Below, piece by piece: positions 25,440 through 37,259 of a stretch of DNA of 64,000 nt (position 1 is the first letter of the stretch; each line of letters starts with the position of its first letter). This stretch comes from Nageia nagi. Lineage: Eukaryota; Pinophyta. A program made the translations under genes and the position numbers. The notes beneath the pieces are model-generated. The model searched no databases, was not told the origin of the DNA, and worked only from the letters and a program-made list of their open reading frames with translations. The stretch is from NCBI GenBank assembly GCA_050084985.1, contig JBITNC010000001.1:195424001-195488000 (forward strand). Direction: 5' to 3'.

Positions 25440-28400
25440 TCAACTCTGAACCTCTAAAAATTGCACAACCTTACCCCAACTTGCATGATTTTTGGAGAAG
25501 TCTTTTATTCTCGATTGGGCTAGGGCTGTGTTGTTCAAAATTTCATAGGAGATTTGCCCGTATTTGTGCAACATCCACTGCAAGACCACTCCTTTATTGG
25601 CACATTGGTCAAAAAATTCAAACAAAGTCGACTCATCAAAAGAATTCAATAATAAATCTATATCTTCCATCTTTTGACTATCTTCATGAATGTATTTCAA
25701 AATTTCAGCCTCAGAGATGGGTGAATTATCCTCTTTCCACAATCCTAGAAATCCTACCTCATATAATTGAGCTATTTTAGCTTTCTAGGTTTCTATCCCC
25801 TGCCACTGCTTGATTAAATTATTTTTTATTTCTTGACACACCCATTTCCTGTGGACTGGGTGGTCAATCACTGAGATCAACTCAAACCTATTTCCCATAT
25901 TTAAGGCTTGAAGCTCTTCGTCAGAAATCTCATCCAGCTTTTTCTTTGCCCTCTTTGCTATCTTTTCCATGGGGTCGATAGTGCTTTCATAGAGGCTGAC
26001 ACTTGCCTCTAATTTCTTCAACTCTGAAAAACATAGATCGATGTGATCTTTAAGTTGAATTAGTTGTTTAATCTTTGGAGATAATTGCTCCTGGAATTTT
26101 TCTTTTATTCTGATCAAAAAATCTTTGTCCACCTTATTGATGTTTGAATTCAACTGCATCTGTGCAATGTCAGCATTTAATTTGCCAATTATTGTCTCTC
26201 TTGCTGCTACTTTAGCTATTTTGGTTGTAATTTCTGCATCCTTCTGTGCTATGACCACATCTTTCTTTACCAGGCTATCTACAGTCGGGGTGGTAGCTAA
26301 ACTTACTCTGAGAGCAGCTATGTCATTATCTGGAGCTTTTAATTTTACCTGTTGAGACTCTAATTATTGTTTCATTACTTCATTCACCTTTTGAAGCTTA
26401 TTATATTTGACCTCTAATTTGGTCAATTCAGAAATGTTTAAATCCACAGCTATTTGCAATACCTCATTCTTATCACTCTGGGATATGCTCCTGGTATCTA
26501 TCTTTACCTGGGTGTTCATTAAGGAGAGATCACTTTGCCCTTCTTGGGGTTCTTGGGCAATAGCCATCTCAAGCACCTTATGCTTTGGATCCATTGAAGT
26601 CTAGAGCCTTACCAGATTATCCAGAACTGGGAGCTTCTTGACCTGCTTCTGCATCCATGCATCTCATCCCTGTTTCATCTATTAGTACTACTACATGATG
26701 CCATCCATAGATACTTGTTGCTCGGATATCATAATGAATGGGGATCCGATGCTCAACTCCTGAGAGGAGGAGGCCATGATCTACTGTGCTGGTGTCACAG
26801 GGCTAGCTTGACTAGGCTCAGGGACACCACTACCGGATGGATAAATGGCAGGAAGAGCTAGAATGGAGGGAGGAGAAGATGATGGAGGCATAAATGGTGA
26901 AGGTGATGACGGTATTGTGGTGATGCTAGTGATGGGGGGAACTTGTGAGTTGGATGTGAGGGAAAGGGAGCTTTGCCATTGAATAGGTGGTGGTGGTGTT
27001 ATGAGAGATTGGATGGGTGAAGCTGGAATGACTGCTAGAATTTGTGGAAGTGAACTTGGAATGGAAATGGATGTGGTAGGAATAGATAGAGTAGGAGTAA
27101 GAGAATTAGGGGAAGAGAGAGTAGAGAGTGTACCTGATGGAGTAGGGCTCCTTCTTCTTCTCTTTGGCGATGGTGGGAGCGATGTCATCTCCTTTTGGGC
27201 TTTCCTTTTAATAGTATACACCTTCTTGGGCCTCCTAGCTACTATTTCTGTGGAAACCTCCCTAGTTCCTTCCTCGAGTAGCTCCTCCTGAGCTGACGCT
27301 TGAGACATTTTAGGTCCCTGCTCTCCCTCCTCATCACTATCATCCGAACCTTTACCTGCAAGGATGTCTGTAGGATATTCCATTCTCCACATCTCCTCAA
27401 ATTTCTCATCTAAATTGAAATCTAGAGGGGTATTCCGATTTCTGGACTCAATCTAGTACTGAGTGAAGGTGGCTATTTTTTCTTCACTCCATCTCTGATC
27501 TCTTAAGGTTTTCAAAGACTTTTTGGAGATGGAGTCTATTCTTGGGTCAAAATTTGTCTTTTTACTATAAAAACTCAACCACGGTGGCAATAAATCTTTA
27601 GTAATCAAGGTAGTGGGCATTACCTTGTCTTCCTATTCTAGGTTTTGCCATTTAAGTAGCTCCAGCTTGGATTCAACTCTGAAACTCAGGGGGTTAGGCT
27701 GGCCCCTCAACCTCTTGCCAAAGATATCCTCCAAATCGTATAGCAAATACTGACTAAGTTCTTTCAATTTTAAATTACACAATTTACCTTTTAATTATTC
27801 ATTTACTCCCCTGCTTTGAAGCACCAAGTCATGCACTTTATGAGGAAGGGCATAAACAATCCTCTTCTTTGCTGTAGCTCCATATTTAGAATCTATATAA
27901 TCCATTTGTCTGGCATATTCCATGCTGAAAACCCAATCTGTTACATGGACTGATAGTAAGAAAGGAGCCCTAGAAAATCCATAAAGCCTGATGAAAGTCC
28001 CCTCCTCTGTGAAGAACCAATCCCCAGTCTCTCCATTTGGCATTCAGAGGTAAAGCTTAGAAGTTATTGATAATATTGGAATTGCAGGGGTAAATAACTT
28101 CATTGCAGGAACCAAAAAGCTTTCTACAAAAAGGTAGTAATCTATTGAAGACCTCACCTCCTCAGTCCATTGGTCCATTGGCTTCTGAGACCCTCTTTCA
28201 TTAGTCTGAACCAAGGTTAAATTCTTGAAAACATCAGCATTCTGATGAATCATCATCCAAATAATGTGTGACACATACGAGAAATGAAATCCCTCACTAA
28301 TCTTTTCTAACTGCTCAGATATTCCATCTGAAAGTGCAATGGCCCAGTCATACATTGTAGGAGAGTTTGGATGGGAAATTTGGTATGCAATAGCTAATTT

Positions 28401-28980
28401 TGATGGTGAGACATACCTATTTGTCTCTTCGCCTGCTACTATGGCCAACATGGATAATAATAACTACAGATGTGTAGAAAAATTGGAGAGTGAGAGCTCA
28501 GAACTAGGGAACTCCATAAACTTTACAGTCCCAACTGCATTTTTATTTAGCTAGGTCATGATATTTGCTCTCAGATTAGAACTGGGGGTCATATACCAAT
28601 CAAGGTGCACAAGGGAATGCATAGGGGAGGGTGGATTAAAAGCTTTTGCTATTGAAAGGAATCCAAATTTAAGATAGTTCTACCTTGCAAGTCTCTGACT
28701 ATCCCGGTTGCAGGATCAAATACCCCCTTTATAAACTATATCAACTTAGGAGCAGGAAAGCATCTATGGGGGATGAAATACATGAGACCCGACCCCATTG
28801 GTGAATGTGCTATATGATTAAAACTAAAGTTTGGGACTTACCTTTAGCTGTGCCCTTGGGGTTCTTATTTCGATCTGTAATTTCAGTATCCCATAATAAA
28901 TCCATGGAGTCCATTATTTTCCTTGCTATCTTCATCGATGATCCTGAGCTCATTTCTATTTGCTTATGCTACACTTATGA
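25440..28980 (-). pseudogene. Long extra 3' ORF of the Ty3-gypsy element, function unknown
   Basis: Open pieces at 28044-28451, 27795-28043, 26781-27392, 26364-26594, 25785-26258 and 25440-25742 all lie in one reading frame, separated only by stop codons. They are thus the remains of one protein of about 1000 residues. A short first exon is plausible near 28960-28848, ending in a good splice donor (AAAG/GTAAGT). From the N-terminus: a mixed domain (FHFSYVSHIIWMMIHQNADV), then a serine/proline-rich linker with a basic PKRRRRS patch resembling a nuclear localisation signal, then a long heptad-rich coiled coil, then a C-terminal domain ending GKVVQFLEVQS. It sits where env-like genes sit, but no signal peptide or membrane helix is visible. 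I recognise no family. Confidence 0.7.
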
Positions 28981-29083
28981 ACTCTTCTTATCTCACTTCT
29001 ATCACCCCTAACCAACACTTTGCTTTACTCAGATTTTTTTGCTATATTCCACGGCTCCTGGCAATGTGCAGTAGATACTAGTT

Positions 29084-29460
29084 TCACAAATTTGTAAGCG
29101 AATACTTCTTATGAATTTTGGAATTAGGTATTTTGGTGAGTAGTGCTCTTGGTCCTTTTATAACTCCTTTCTTTGATTGATGCATAATCTCTTGGAACGT
29201 GCACAATATCCTCACGGATAGTAGCATTAATAATCGATTTGATATTATGCGCTCTTTTCCGAAACTCTGAGATTTGATTTTCCATACTCTTTTGGAAACT
29301 TCAATTCTACCGATGCAAAAGTACAACTACCACTAAGTTACTAATAAATAACTGACAACCATAATGACAACTTAAAATAAATGCAAACGGCACACTATTT
29401 ACAATATGTGTACAAAAACATATATATATATATATTTTTAAAAACAATCATTATCTTGTG
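29084..29460. other. Spacer between integrase and the extra 3' ORF
   Basis: A roughly 0.5-kb stretch between the integrase stop and the extra ORF. The 80-codon minus frame at 29084-29326 shows no recognisable motif. It contains an (AT)n run near 29417-29436. It may hold leader or intron sequence for the extra ORF. Confidence 0.4.
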
Positions 29461-29465
29461 CTTGC

Positions 29466-30700
29466 AGTCTTGTATCGCTTTAGGTGCTATCCATTAACTG
29501 AAATCGACAATTTGCACCCATTTAATTTAGCCAGCTCAAAGGTGTTTTTCCCAACACATTTAGCTATTACATAGGGTCTGGACCACATGGCTTCAATTTT
29601 TTTGTGTTTCCTCGATTTAGCTCTGTCCTCATCCCATTTCAATACTAAATCTCTTTCTCTGAAAGTATCTGGAGTTGATTTTCGACCATCAAACCATCTT
29701 TTTACTATTTCATTTCTTCTCCAAAAGTCTTGATATGATTGATTCCGGAGCTCTTCTAGATGCAGCAGTTCATTCATCCAAACCTCAAGAGATTCAAAAT
29801 CCTCACCATATTCCTGCAAAACTTTTAAAATTGGAAGCTCAAAATGACTTGGTAATACTACCCTCTTACCGTATACCAATGTATATGGGCTGGTTTTAAT
29901 GGCTGACTTTACTGTGATCCTATCTGCCCACAATGCCCAATTGAGCTTTTCATCTTAAGTCTAGGGATTATCCTCCACTATTCTTTTGAGAATCCAAATT
30001 AAAGTTTTGTTTGTGCACTCAGCTAAACCATTACCCTGGGGGTAATAATTTAAGGAAGTTTTCCAATAGATACCTAATCTCATAGCAAAATCAATAACCT
30101 CAGCTCCTACGAACGCCAAACCATTATACGAAATTATTGTTTGAGGAACACCATACCTGGTAATTAACTTTTCCATAAATCTCAAAATAGTCTTCTGACT
30201 TGCCTCTTTTACAGCCTCTACTTCTGCCCATCTGGTAAAAAAGTCTGTAGCAGTAAGGATGAATTTGTGTTTGGAAGAGGAGTTTGGATTGATGACTCTG
30301 ATAAAATCTAGCCCCCACTGTTAGAAGGGCTCTTCTACTTGGATTGGTTCCAATGGTAATGCCGCATTTCTCTTTCTTCCCACATACCTCTAACATTTCT
30401 CACAATTTTGTGCCTTTTCAAAAGCCTCCTTGAACATAGTGGGCCAGTAATATCCTACCTGAATGATCTTACCCACTATCGTGTATCCAGAGTAATGACC
30501 TCCAGACTCTCTGGAATGAAACTCTTCAATGAGCTTAGCTGACTTTGTCACTGGTACACATCTTAGCAAAATGCCATCATGATTTCTCCTATAAAGTATC
30601 TGATCTATCTTCATGTAATTCTGGGCATGTATCTTGAATCACCTTCTTTGGGATGCATTCATGTTTCCTGGTAGTTTTCCAGTCTTAAAATATTCACTTA
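29466..30700 (-). pseudogene. Ty3-gypsy integrase relic
   Basis: The HHCC zinc-binding region is at 30390-30614 (EFHSRESGGHYSGY, then NCEKC). The core follows to 29961, with the first catalytic Asp in a LDFIRV context near 30285 and the glutamate in GNGLAECTNKTL. The second catalytic position, normally S-D-N-G, reads ISYNGLAF, so Asp has become Tyr. The C-terminal part (29487-29933) is well preserved and has a GPY/F-like WSRPYVI and a terminal LKRY. Stops separate the pieces at about 29955 and 30320. The catalytic change alone would disable strand transfer. Confidence 0.88.
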
Positions 30701-30779
30701 ATTGCTCCATCCAATCCTTTGTCATATCTCTGGGTATGGATTCCAGGGTTTCTTATTCAACAAAGCATACCATCTCATT

Positions 30780-33136
30780 TTTTGGTGTTGTAGGTTTTGC
30801 AAGTTACTCATAAAGTGCTCTTCCTTTTACGAGCTTGGTGGGCCAAATTTCCACATCGTACTTTAGAATTTTTGAAATCCACCTGGGTCTTCCTTCTCCC
30901 AACTCTCCCTGCATAACATAAGACCTAACATCTGGGTGTATAGTTAGAATCAAAATTTTGCTCTGAGTAATGTAATGTTTTAACTTACCTAGTGCTTTCA
31001 CAATAGCTAAGACCTATTTTTCAATGAAAGTGTATTTTTCCTCACAACTGTTCATAGTCTGGCTAAAAAATGCGACTGGATATTCTTCATTTCTTTTGTA
31101 CTTCTGGGTTAAAATGGCTGCAACACTAGTATCTGAACCATATGCATACAAAATAAACTCTTTGCTAAAATCTGGATTTCTTAGTATAGGAGCTTTTGTA
31201 ATTGCTACCTTAATTTTCTAAAAGCTTCTTTACCTTCCTCAGTCCATACAAAAGGAGTATCCTTTTTTAGCATCTGGGTGATAGGTTTGATAATGTTTGA
31301 GAAATCTTGAATAAATCTTCTGACAAAGTTAATCTAACCCAGAAAAGATTGCAGAGACTTCTTATTAGACGAGAGAGACAAGTCATTTATAGCTTTAACT
31401 CTATCTAGATCAATAGCCCATCCCTCTTTTGAAATGACATGGCCCAATAATTTACCCTCATCTACTACAAAGATAGACTTCTTAGGATTTAGGGATATAC
31501 CATACCTCTTACATTTGATGAAGGCTTGCTCCAGATGTTGAACATGCATGTTTTTGTCATGAGAGAAAATAGTAATATCATCAAGGTATACCAATAGACT
31601 TTTATTTACCAATTCTCCAAATGCATAATCCATAGCTCTCTGAAAGGTAGCCCCTGCATTGGATAGTCCAAACGGCATTCTTTGAAAAGCAAATGTGCCC
31701 CATTTAGTTGTAAAAGCTATTTTGAACTGATCTTCATTCCAGACCCAAATCTAATTGTACCCAAAGAAACTGTCTATCAAAGAGAACTTTTCAGCTCTGA
31801 CTATAGTATTTAGTATTTGTTCCATTGGAGGTAAGGGGTAATGATCCTTCAATGATACTCTGTTCAAACCTCAGAAATCTACACATAACCTTATCTCACC
31901 ATTTTTCTTCCGGATAGTCACAAGATTGGCTACCCAAGTGGAATGCTTGATGGGATAAATTATCCCAGCCTTGTATAGTTTCAGCACCTCCTGCTTCATG
32001 GCAACTTTGATCTTGGGGTTTACTGGTCTTTGTTTTAGTCTGACTGGCTTAGCATCATCTATCAACTCAATTGTATGTTGTATCACTGATTTATCAAAAA
32101 CCTTCAAATCATCATAAGACCAAGCAATAACATCAACATATGTTCTGCATAACTGTACAATTTCTTGAATCTATTCTAGAGTATTAGATATACCAATTTT
32201 TAATGACTTACCTGGAAAAACTTCATGTTCTTAATAGTTATCCAGGTTTATATTCATACCCCTTCTTTTTACCTGGTCACTCCTATCGAACAATCCTTCG
32301 AATGGAATCAAATCTTTAGGGAGTTTATTGTTATTCAGCTAAATTATGTCTTGTTCCTGGAAAACTTCAGAGTCCTCTTCTCCTACTGCATGACATACCA
32401 CTTGTTGTAATAAAAATTGATTAATTTGAGCTTCATCCTGGAAAACTTGCCAAAAGGAATCATTATCTGAAACTGATGGCCTGAAAATGAGCTGAACACC
32501 CTTTCTCCAGAACCAGTCATTTGTGGGATCAAAATTGGCTCCCATTTGTGCTAATGTGTTAGCTTCTTGATTGAATCTCCTTAGAACTGATTGAATATGC
32601 AATGGTTCGAAATGCTCAAACAAATCCCAAGCCTGATTCCTGTAGGTTTTCAAATAATGATGTTTGATCGAACATTTACCTGTCACTTATTTCACGATCA
32701 AATCTAAATCTCCTTTGATCTTTAGACACTGAATTTTCATTTTGATAGCTTATTCTAATCCTAGGCAAAGAGCTTCATATTCTACCACATTATTTGAACA
32801 TAACCAGGTAAGTCTGAAAGAAAATCTATGCACCTTACCAATTGGGTTGGTCAGGATAATCCTAGCTTCGGATCCATTTTTGGATCTTGCCCCATCAAAA
32901 GACATCTCCCACATTTCATTTCTCTTGAAATCTTCCCTTGTGAGTTCTGGGATGAAAGATTCTAGCTCTACTAAATAATAATTTCTAAACTCCACGTCGT
33001 AGATGGTGTTGAGCATACTCATACTACAAGGGTCTTCAGTTTGCAGCTCTTTCAGCAATTCATCTGATTCTTTCAATTCACCAAAGTTTGCGCAAACCTC
33101 CTCCTTTTTCTCTACGTGAAACTTAAATTTCCTCAT
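30780..33136 (-). pseudogene. Additional RNase H, reverse transcriptase and RNase H relic
   Basis: The first open piece (32750-33136) carries an archaeal-type additional RNase H: EMSFDGARSKNGSEARIIL, then SNNVVEYEALCLGLE. Its C-terminal half is at 32339-32686 (VTGKCSIKHHY in context, then RRFNQEANTLAQMGA). RT follows in the same frame: a WSYDDLKVFDKS lead-in near 32110, VNPKIKVAMKQEVLKLYKAG, CVDF followed by a stop where Arg is usual, MPFGLSNAGATFQRAM, and an intact YLDD box at 31334-31678. The classical RNase H lies at 31330-30780 and is frameshifted. The start at 33136 overlaps the protease frame by 14 bases in another frame. The order additional RNase H before RT is notable. Confidence 0.88.
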
Positions 33137-34134
33137 TATTCAGTCTTACCCTCTTATTCCTACAAGGGATCAAATAATGGGTGTAATCCATTGCTAGATA
33201 ACCCCCTATCTTAGTTGTAAACTCTCTAGACAGACATAGCCCAAACAAAGGGGGCAGCTCAACAACTACAATTTCTTGAATAATAATTATAGAGGGACAC
33301 TTATGTATTTTTAGGACTACATCCTTGATTACTCCTACTATTTTGACAGGTGTGGAATCTAGTTGTAATACTCTGGTGGATGTTCTTGTCATAAGCAACT
33401 CCATCACATCGCACACTGCTTTAGGCATCACAGTAGTAGCTACCCCAGAATCAACCAAACAATTATGGAGTACATATCCTTTAATTTCTAGAGTCATGTA
33501 AAAAGCTTGAGGTTTGTTCTTTCCCATCCCCAGATATTTTGATGTTTCAAAAAGATTGAGCACTCTTTCCATTCCTTCATTCAATGCTATAAGAGATGTT
33601 TTCAGTAAATCAATTTGTCTGGGAATTTTTAGAGCTTTAAACAAGAACACTCTCGCTGGAGTTCTCTTTAGCTCTGCCATAATGTTGAACTCTAGGATAG
33701 CCAGAGGTTTGCTAATTTTGTTTCTAAATCTATCAATAAATTTTTCTTGAAGCTGTAGAGTATCATCTTTTCTCTGGTGCTTGGTAAGTGAAGGGAACCT
33801 TAACCTCCAGAGATTTTGATCACTGGCTTTAGGCATCTATTTGGCTTCTGGAAATGGGAATTTTTGGGAAACCATTTCCTTTTCTAGGATCTTTTCCTTA
33901 GAACCAGGAACTGCATCTTGCCTTTTAGGAAGCACTGCTCTGAAACTCTTTTGGGGTTCAATTTTTCTTTTCAGAATACCTGAGACTAGGGGACTTTTTC
34001 CAGATCTTATTTCCACAGCAAAAACTCCTATATCCACTGGTGCAAAATTCATCAAGTTCACATTTTGGTTCACATCATCAGCTACACTGGGTAGAGGAAT
34101 ACCCCCACTTCTTGATAGATACTCCTGGTACTAA
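33123..34134 (-). pseudogene. Ty3-gypsy aspartic protease relic
   Basis: The clean piece at 33123-33836 carries the protease active-site loop HNCLVDSGVATTVMPKAV (D-S-G retained), followed by the usual V-x-x-x-V-L-Q-L and VVGVI-like beta strands. It continues the gag frame: the pieces 33837-34073 and 33123-33836 are in one frame, split by a single TAG. This suggests a gag-protease fusion in the active ancestor. Confidence 0.85.
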
Positions 34135-34139
34135 TAAAT

Positions 34140-35321
34140 AGGGCATGTGGTTTGTTCATGAGCATCATTACAGGCCAAACACAAACCCGTGGTTGACCCA
34201 AAAGAGGAAGCTTAGCTTACATCTTCATTCAACACATGCTAAGCTTTTTTTATAGCAGGATAAGGATATCTTCTTGCATTGTTTTGTCTGCTTAGAATGG
34301 TAATCTGGTTTGCCATATTTCTACACAAGTTTCAGAGTTCCTGAATCTCTGATGAGGAAGCTACCCCTTGATTCATATTAGGCTGATAAGGGGCTGGTAA
34401 AGCCAAGGGAGCTCTAGGGACTGGCAAGGGTGATGGCCACTGTTGAATAGGAGTGGGGATGTTGGCCAGTGGTGGAGCCAAACTAATTGCTTGAGGTCTC
34501 AAAATTTGTTGTTGAGTAGTTACTGGAAAATAAGGCATGGGCATGCGACTTGGCAATTTTCTAACTGCAATGAGATAGGATTCAGCATATATTACTTGTC
34601 TATAGACCTTAGGGAAAGTATTTACTCTAGAATTTTGGATTTGCAGAGAGAGATCCAGAGGAAAGGCTCTTAGGTAATACATTAAGGCTTGAAATTGTTG
34701 AGGCCTAACTGGCATTGGGACTCTCATCCAAGTTTTTTGGAATCTAATATTGAAATCAAGGATATTTTTTTGCTCATATCTTTTGATTGAAGTGAACTGT
34801 GTTAACAGGGAAAAAGAATCTCCTAATTCATTAAATTCCAAGATAAAGGGCTCTACCAGTTGAGCCCAAGTGGTTATAGATCCATTAGGAAGGCCCTTGT
34901 ACCAATCTAGGACCTTTCCCTTGAAAGATTGAGCTAGTAATCTCACCATGACATCTTCATGCTGGATATTGTGAATCTTAGCTAGGCCAACTACATCAAC
35001 ACAATGCTCATAAGCCATTTTCTCTGAAGTTGCATCAAACTCTGGAAGGGTTTTGAAAACATTTGCTGGGATGTCATGCAACACTACCAGGGCTATTGGT
35101 ACCCCATTGTCCCATTCCAGATAAATATTCTGAGCTGGATTAGCCATTTTAGGAGAGGTATTTCTAGTGTGAAGATTGGATGATTCTGGCTTGATAAAGG
35201 ATTTTAGGGAGCTGATACTATTCAGAGACTTGGACTTGATCAGGGTCTTTCTCTTAGGAGTATCCAACGTTCTAAAATCTGATGCTTCTTTTACTGCTCT
35301 AGTTTTAGATCTTATCCACAA
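34140..35321 (-). pseudogene. Ty3-gypsy gag relic with zinc knuckle
   Basis: The open piece at 34332-35321 (329 codons) has the retrotransposon Gag domain in its middle (residues about 90-200: YEHCVDVVGLAKIHNI, VRLLAQSFKGKVLDWYKGLP, TTWAQLVEPFILEF, then the YEQKNILDFNIRFQKTW stretch). It ends in a proline/glutamine-rich tail. After a TGA, the same region continues to a zinc knuckle CLACNDAHEQTTC near 34145-34183, with CX2CX3HX4C spacing. The chosen start at 35321 lies 146 bases inside the 5' LTR edge. Gag would form the particle and bind element RNA. Confidence 0.88.
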
Positions 35322-35438
35322 ACTCTAGGTTGCAAAAGAAAATGAAAGGTTCAAAAGCACATATGATATTTACAAATAATTTGTTTTAATACATACCATA
35401 GATAGTGCTTCAGTAGAGTCACCAATAAGTTTCTTCAT

Positions 35439-35456
35439 GTCCCACTGGGCATGCCA
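35439..35456 (-). promoter_or_regulatory. Candidate primer-binding site of the Ty3-gypsy element
   Basis: On the minus strand, 11 bases after the 5' LTR, the sequence TGGCATGCCCAGTGGGAC begins with the TGG expected opposite a tRNA CCA end. It is not the Met-initiator type. The tRNA species could not be decided by eye. Confidence 0.6.
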
Positions 35457-35467
35457 AAAAGAAATAC

Positions 35468-37254
35468 TATTGATTAGGATTATGTAATATATGTGCCACA
35501 AACAATATTAACCAAAGTAAATCAAGAACAGACTATGGTGACAGTCTGATCTCCAGAGAAGGCCGGTTCCTTATACATTGGGTGTAGGAGAAGTAACAGG
35601 AAAGAAAATAAAAAGAGTAGAGTGCAAGGAATTTAAGCAAAAGGCTTAGGGTATCAGGAAAGAAAATAAAAAGGAGTAAAGTGCAAGGAATTTAAGCAAA
35701 AAGGCTTAGGGTAACAAGAGGGAAAGCAAAGGTGGATCACTAGTTCAGCATAGGCTTTCACAGTGTGTGAAACCTTGGTCTGAATCTAGTGTAGCAGCTA
35801 TGATACAAGCTCTCACTCTCAAATAGTTTCCCAGCTTTACTCTACCATGTAGCAGACACAGTTATTCTAGTAGTTCATGATTACCATTCTGGAAACAAGC
35901 CAAGCTACCATGATGTAACCAAATTAAGAATGATAATTACAAGTGCTAGATAAGAAAGGTCAAGATGGTATCATATTACTGATAAAAACTATAGGTCTTC
36001 GAGAACAAATGTAAAGAGCAATACTAGGGCTTCCAACCCTTCTTTCACTTTATTTTCATATACTTATACTGAAGTAACAATAGTTACAAGAATTGTAGAA
36101 CAGAAATGTTTACAAAATGGCTTCAAGATTCTAGCCTTCTTTTAACTGATACTACCTACATATGCCACTTGGCAAAATATTACAAAACTAGGTAGATTAC
36201 AGATGGTACAGCTTCTTGATGACTATGATCTGACTTCTTGCTATCCTCATCTCTTATGGGATATTCTATATATTGGCTCTGGCTATTTGATCTCTCTTTG
36301 CTATTGTCATCTCTACATTCCAGAATGCTCTATTCACTGGCTCCAGCTATTTGATCACTCCTTGCTGACCTCATCACTTCTGGGACCCAGTTTCATTCAA
36401 AAATGGGAACATTGTCCTACCTATGATGTCATCTTCATACTTCTAGAATGCTCTACTCACTTTCTACAGAACCCAAGCTTTTCCACAACTGAGCTTTTAT
36501 CATTTCATTTCAAAACGCTTTATCTACTGACTCTAACCTTTTAATCACCCTTTGCTGACATCATCATCTTCGAAACCTAGTCTTTACCAAAATGCGACTA
36601 TCTTATCCTCTATGACATCATCATCTTATTCTGGAATGCTTTACTTTCGAAACACTTAACTTTTGGGCTCTAGCTTCTTTGATTATCTCTTGCTGACCTC
36701 ATCATCTTTTGGGACACTTAACTTTCAGGCTCTGGCTTCTTCGATTATCTCTTGCTGACCTCATCACTTCCAGGACCCAATTTCATTCAAAATTGTGAAC
36801 ATTGTCCTCCCCATGATGTCATCTTCATACCTCTGGAATGTTTTACTCACTTTCTCCAGAACTTAGGCTTTTCCACAACTGAGCTTTTATCATCTCATTC
36901 TGGAATGCTTTATCTACTAACTCTGGCCTTTTAATCACCCCTTACTGACATCATCATCATCTCCAAAACTTGGTCTTTACTAAGACATGACTATCTGATC
37001 CTCCATGATGTCATCATTTCATTCCAAAAAACTTTATCTACTGACTCCGGCTATTTGATCACCCCTTGCTGACCTCATCATCTCCAGAACCTGTTCTTTA
37101 CCAAGACGTGACTATTTTATCTTCTGTGAGATCATCGTTTTATCCGGCCCGCTTTATTTGTTCAAAAAACTTTCGGAGATCTTAAAATGAACTCATAGTT
37201 GCAAGTAAAGTACATTGGGGCTCTAAAAAAGAATTTATTATGTATGGATATACA
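35468..37254 (-). repeat. 5' LTR of the Ty3-gypsy element
   Basis: 1787 bp, paired with 23562-25348. In the element's orientation it starts TGTATATCC at 37254; its end at 35468 is changed from CA to TA. The U3 side (about 36360-37140) has eleven or so CTGACCTCATCA, TGACATCATC and TGATGTCATC words in diverged tandem units. A TATA-like AGTATAAGTATATG lies near 36056-36072 and could mark the promoter. Confidence 0.93.
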
Positions 37255-37259
37255 ATTTT
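37255..37259. repeat. Target-site duplication ATTTT (right)
   Basis: Pairs with 23557-23561 and defines the right edge of the Ty3-gypsy insertion. Confidence 0.9.

Larger units (their letters stand above)
23562..37254 (-). mobile_element. Ty3-gypsy LTR retrotransposon, Tat/Ogre-like, full length but decayed
   Basis: The element is 13693 bp, with two LTRs of exactly 1787 bp each (23562-25348 and 35468-37254) and a flanking ATTTT duplication. Coding order on the minus strand is gag, zinc knuckle, protease, additional RNase H, RT, RNase H, integrase, then a long extra ORF before the 3' LTR. The additional RNase H places it with the Tat/Ogre group. By eye the two LTRs differ by roughly one base in ten over their first 120 bases, mostly transitions, so the insertion is not recent. 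In-frame stops and a changed integrase catalytic residue indicate it is inactive. It is inserted into a LINE. Confidence 0.95.

Noticed and set aside
26781-27392. A stand-alone proline/serine-rich host protein
   Set aside because: It is in frame with neighbouring pieces of the gypsy 3' ORF and is the linker of that protein.
25440-28980. An envelope gene in the gypsy element
   Set aside because: The position fits, but no signal peptide, transmembrane helix or cleavage-site pattern is visible.
33115-33140. A programmed -1 frameshift heptamer (AAATTTA) between protease and the additional RNase H
   Set aside because: The heptamer is not phased with the protease codons and the shift needed is +1; a simple indel or reinitiation is more likely.
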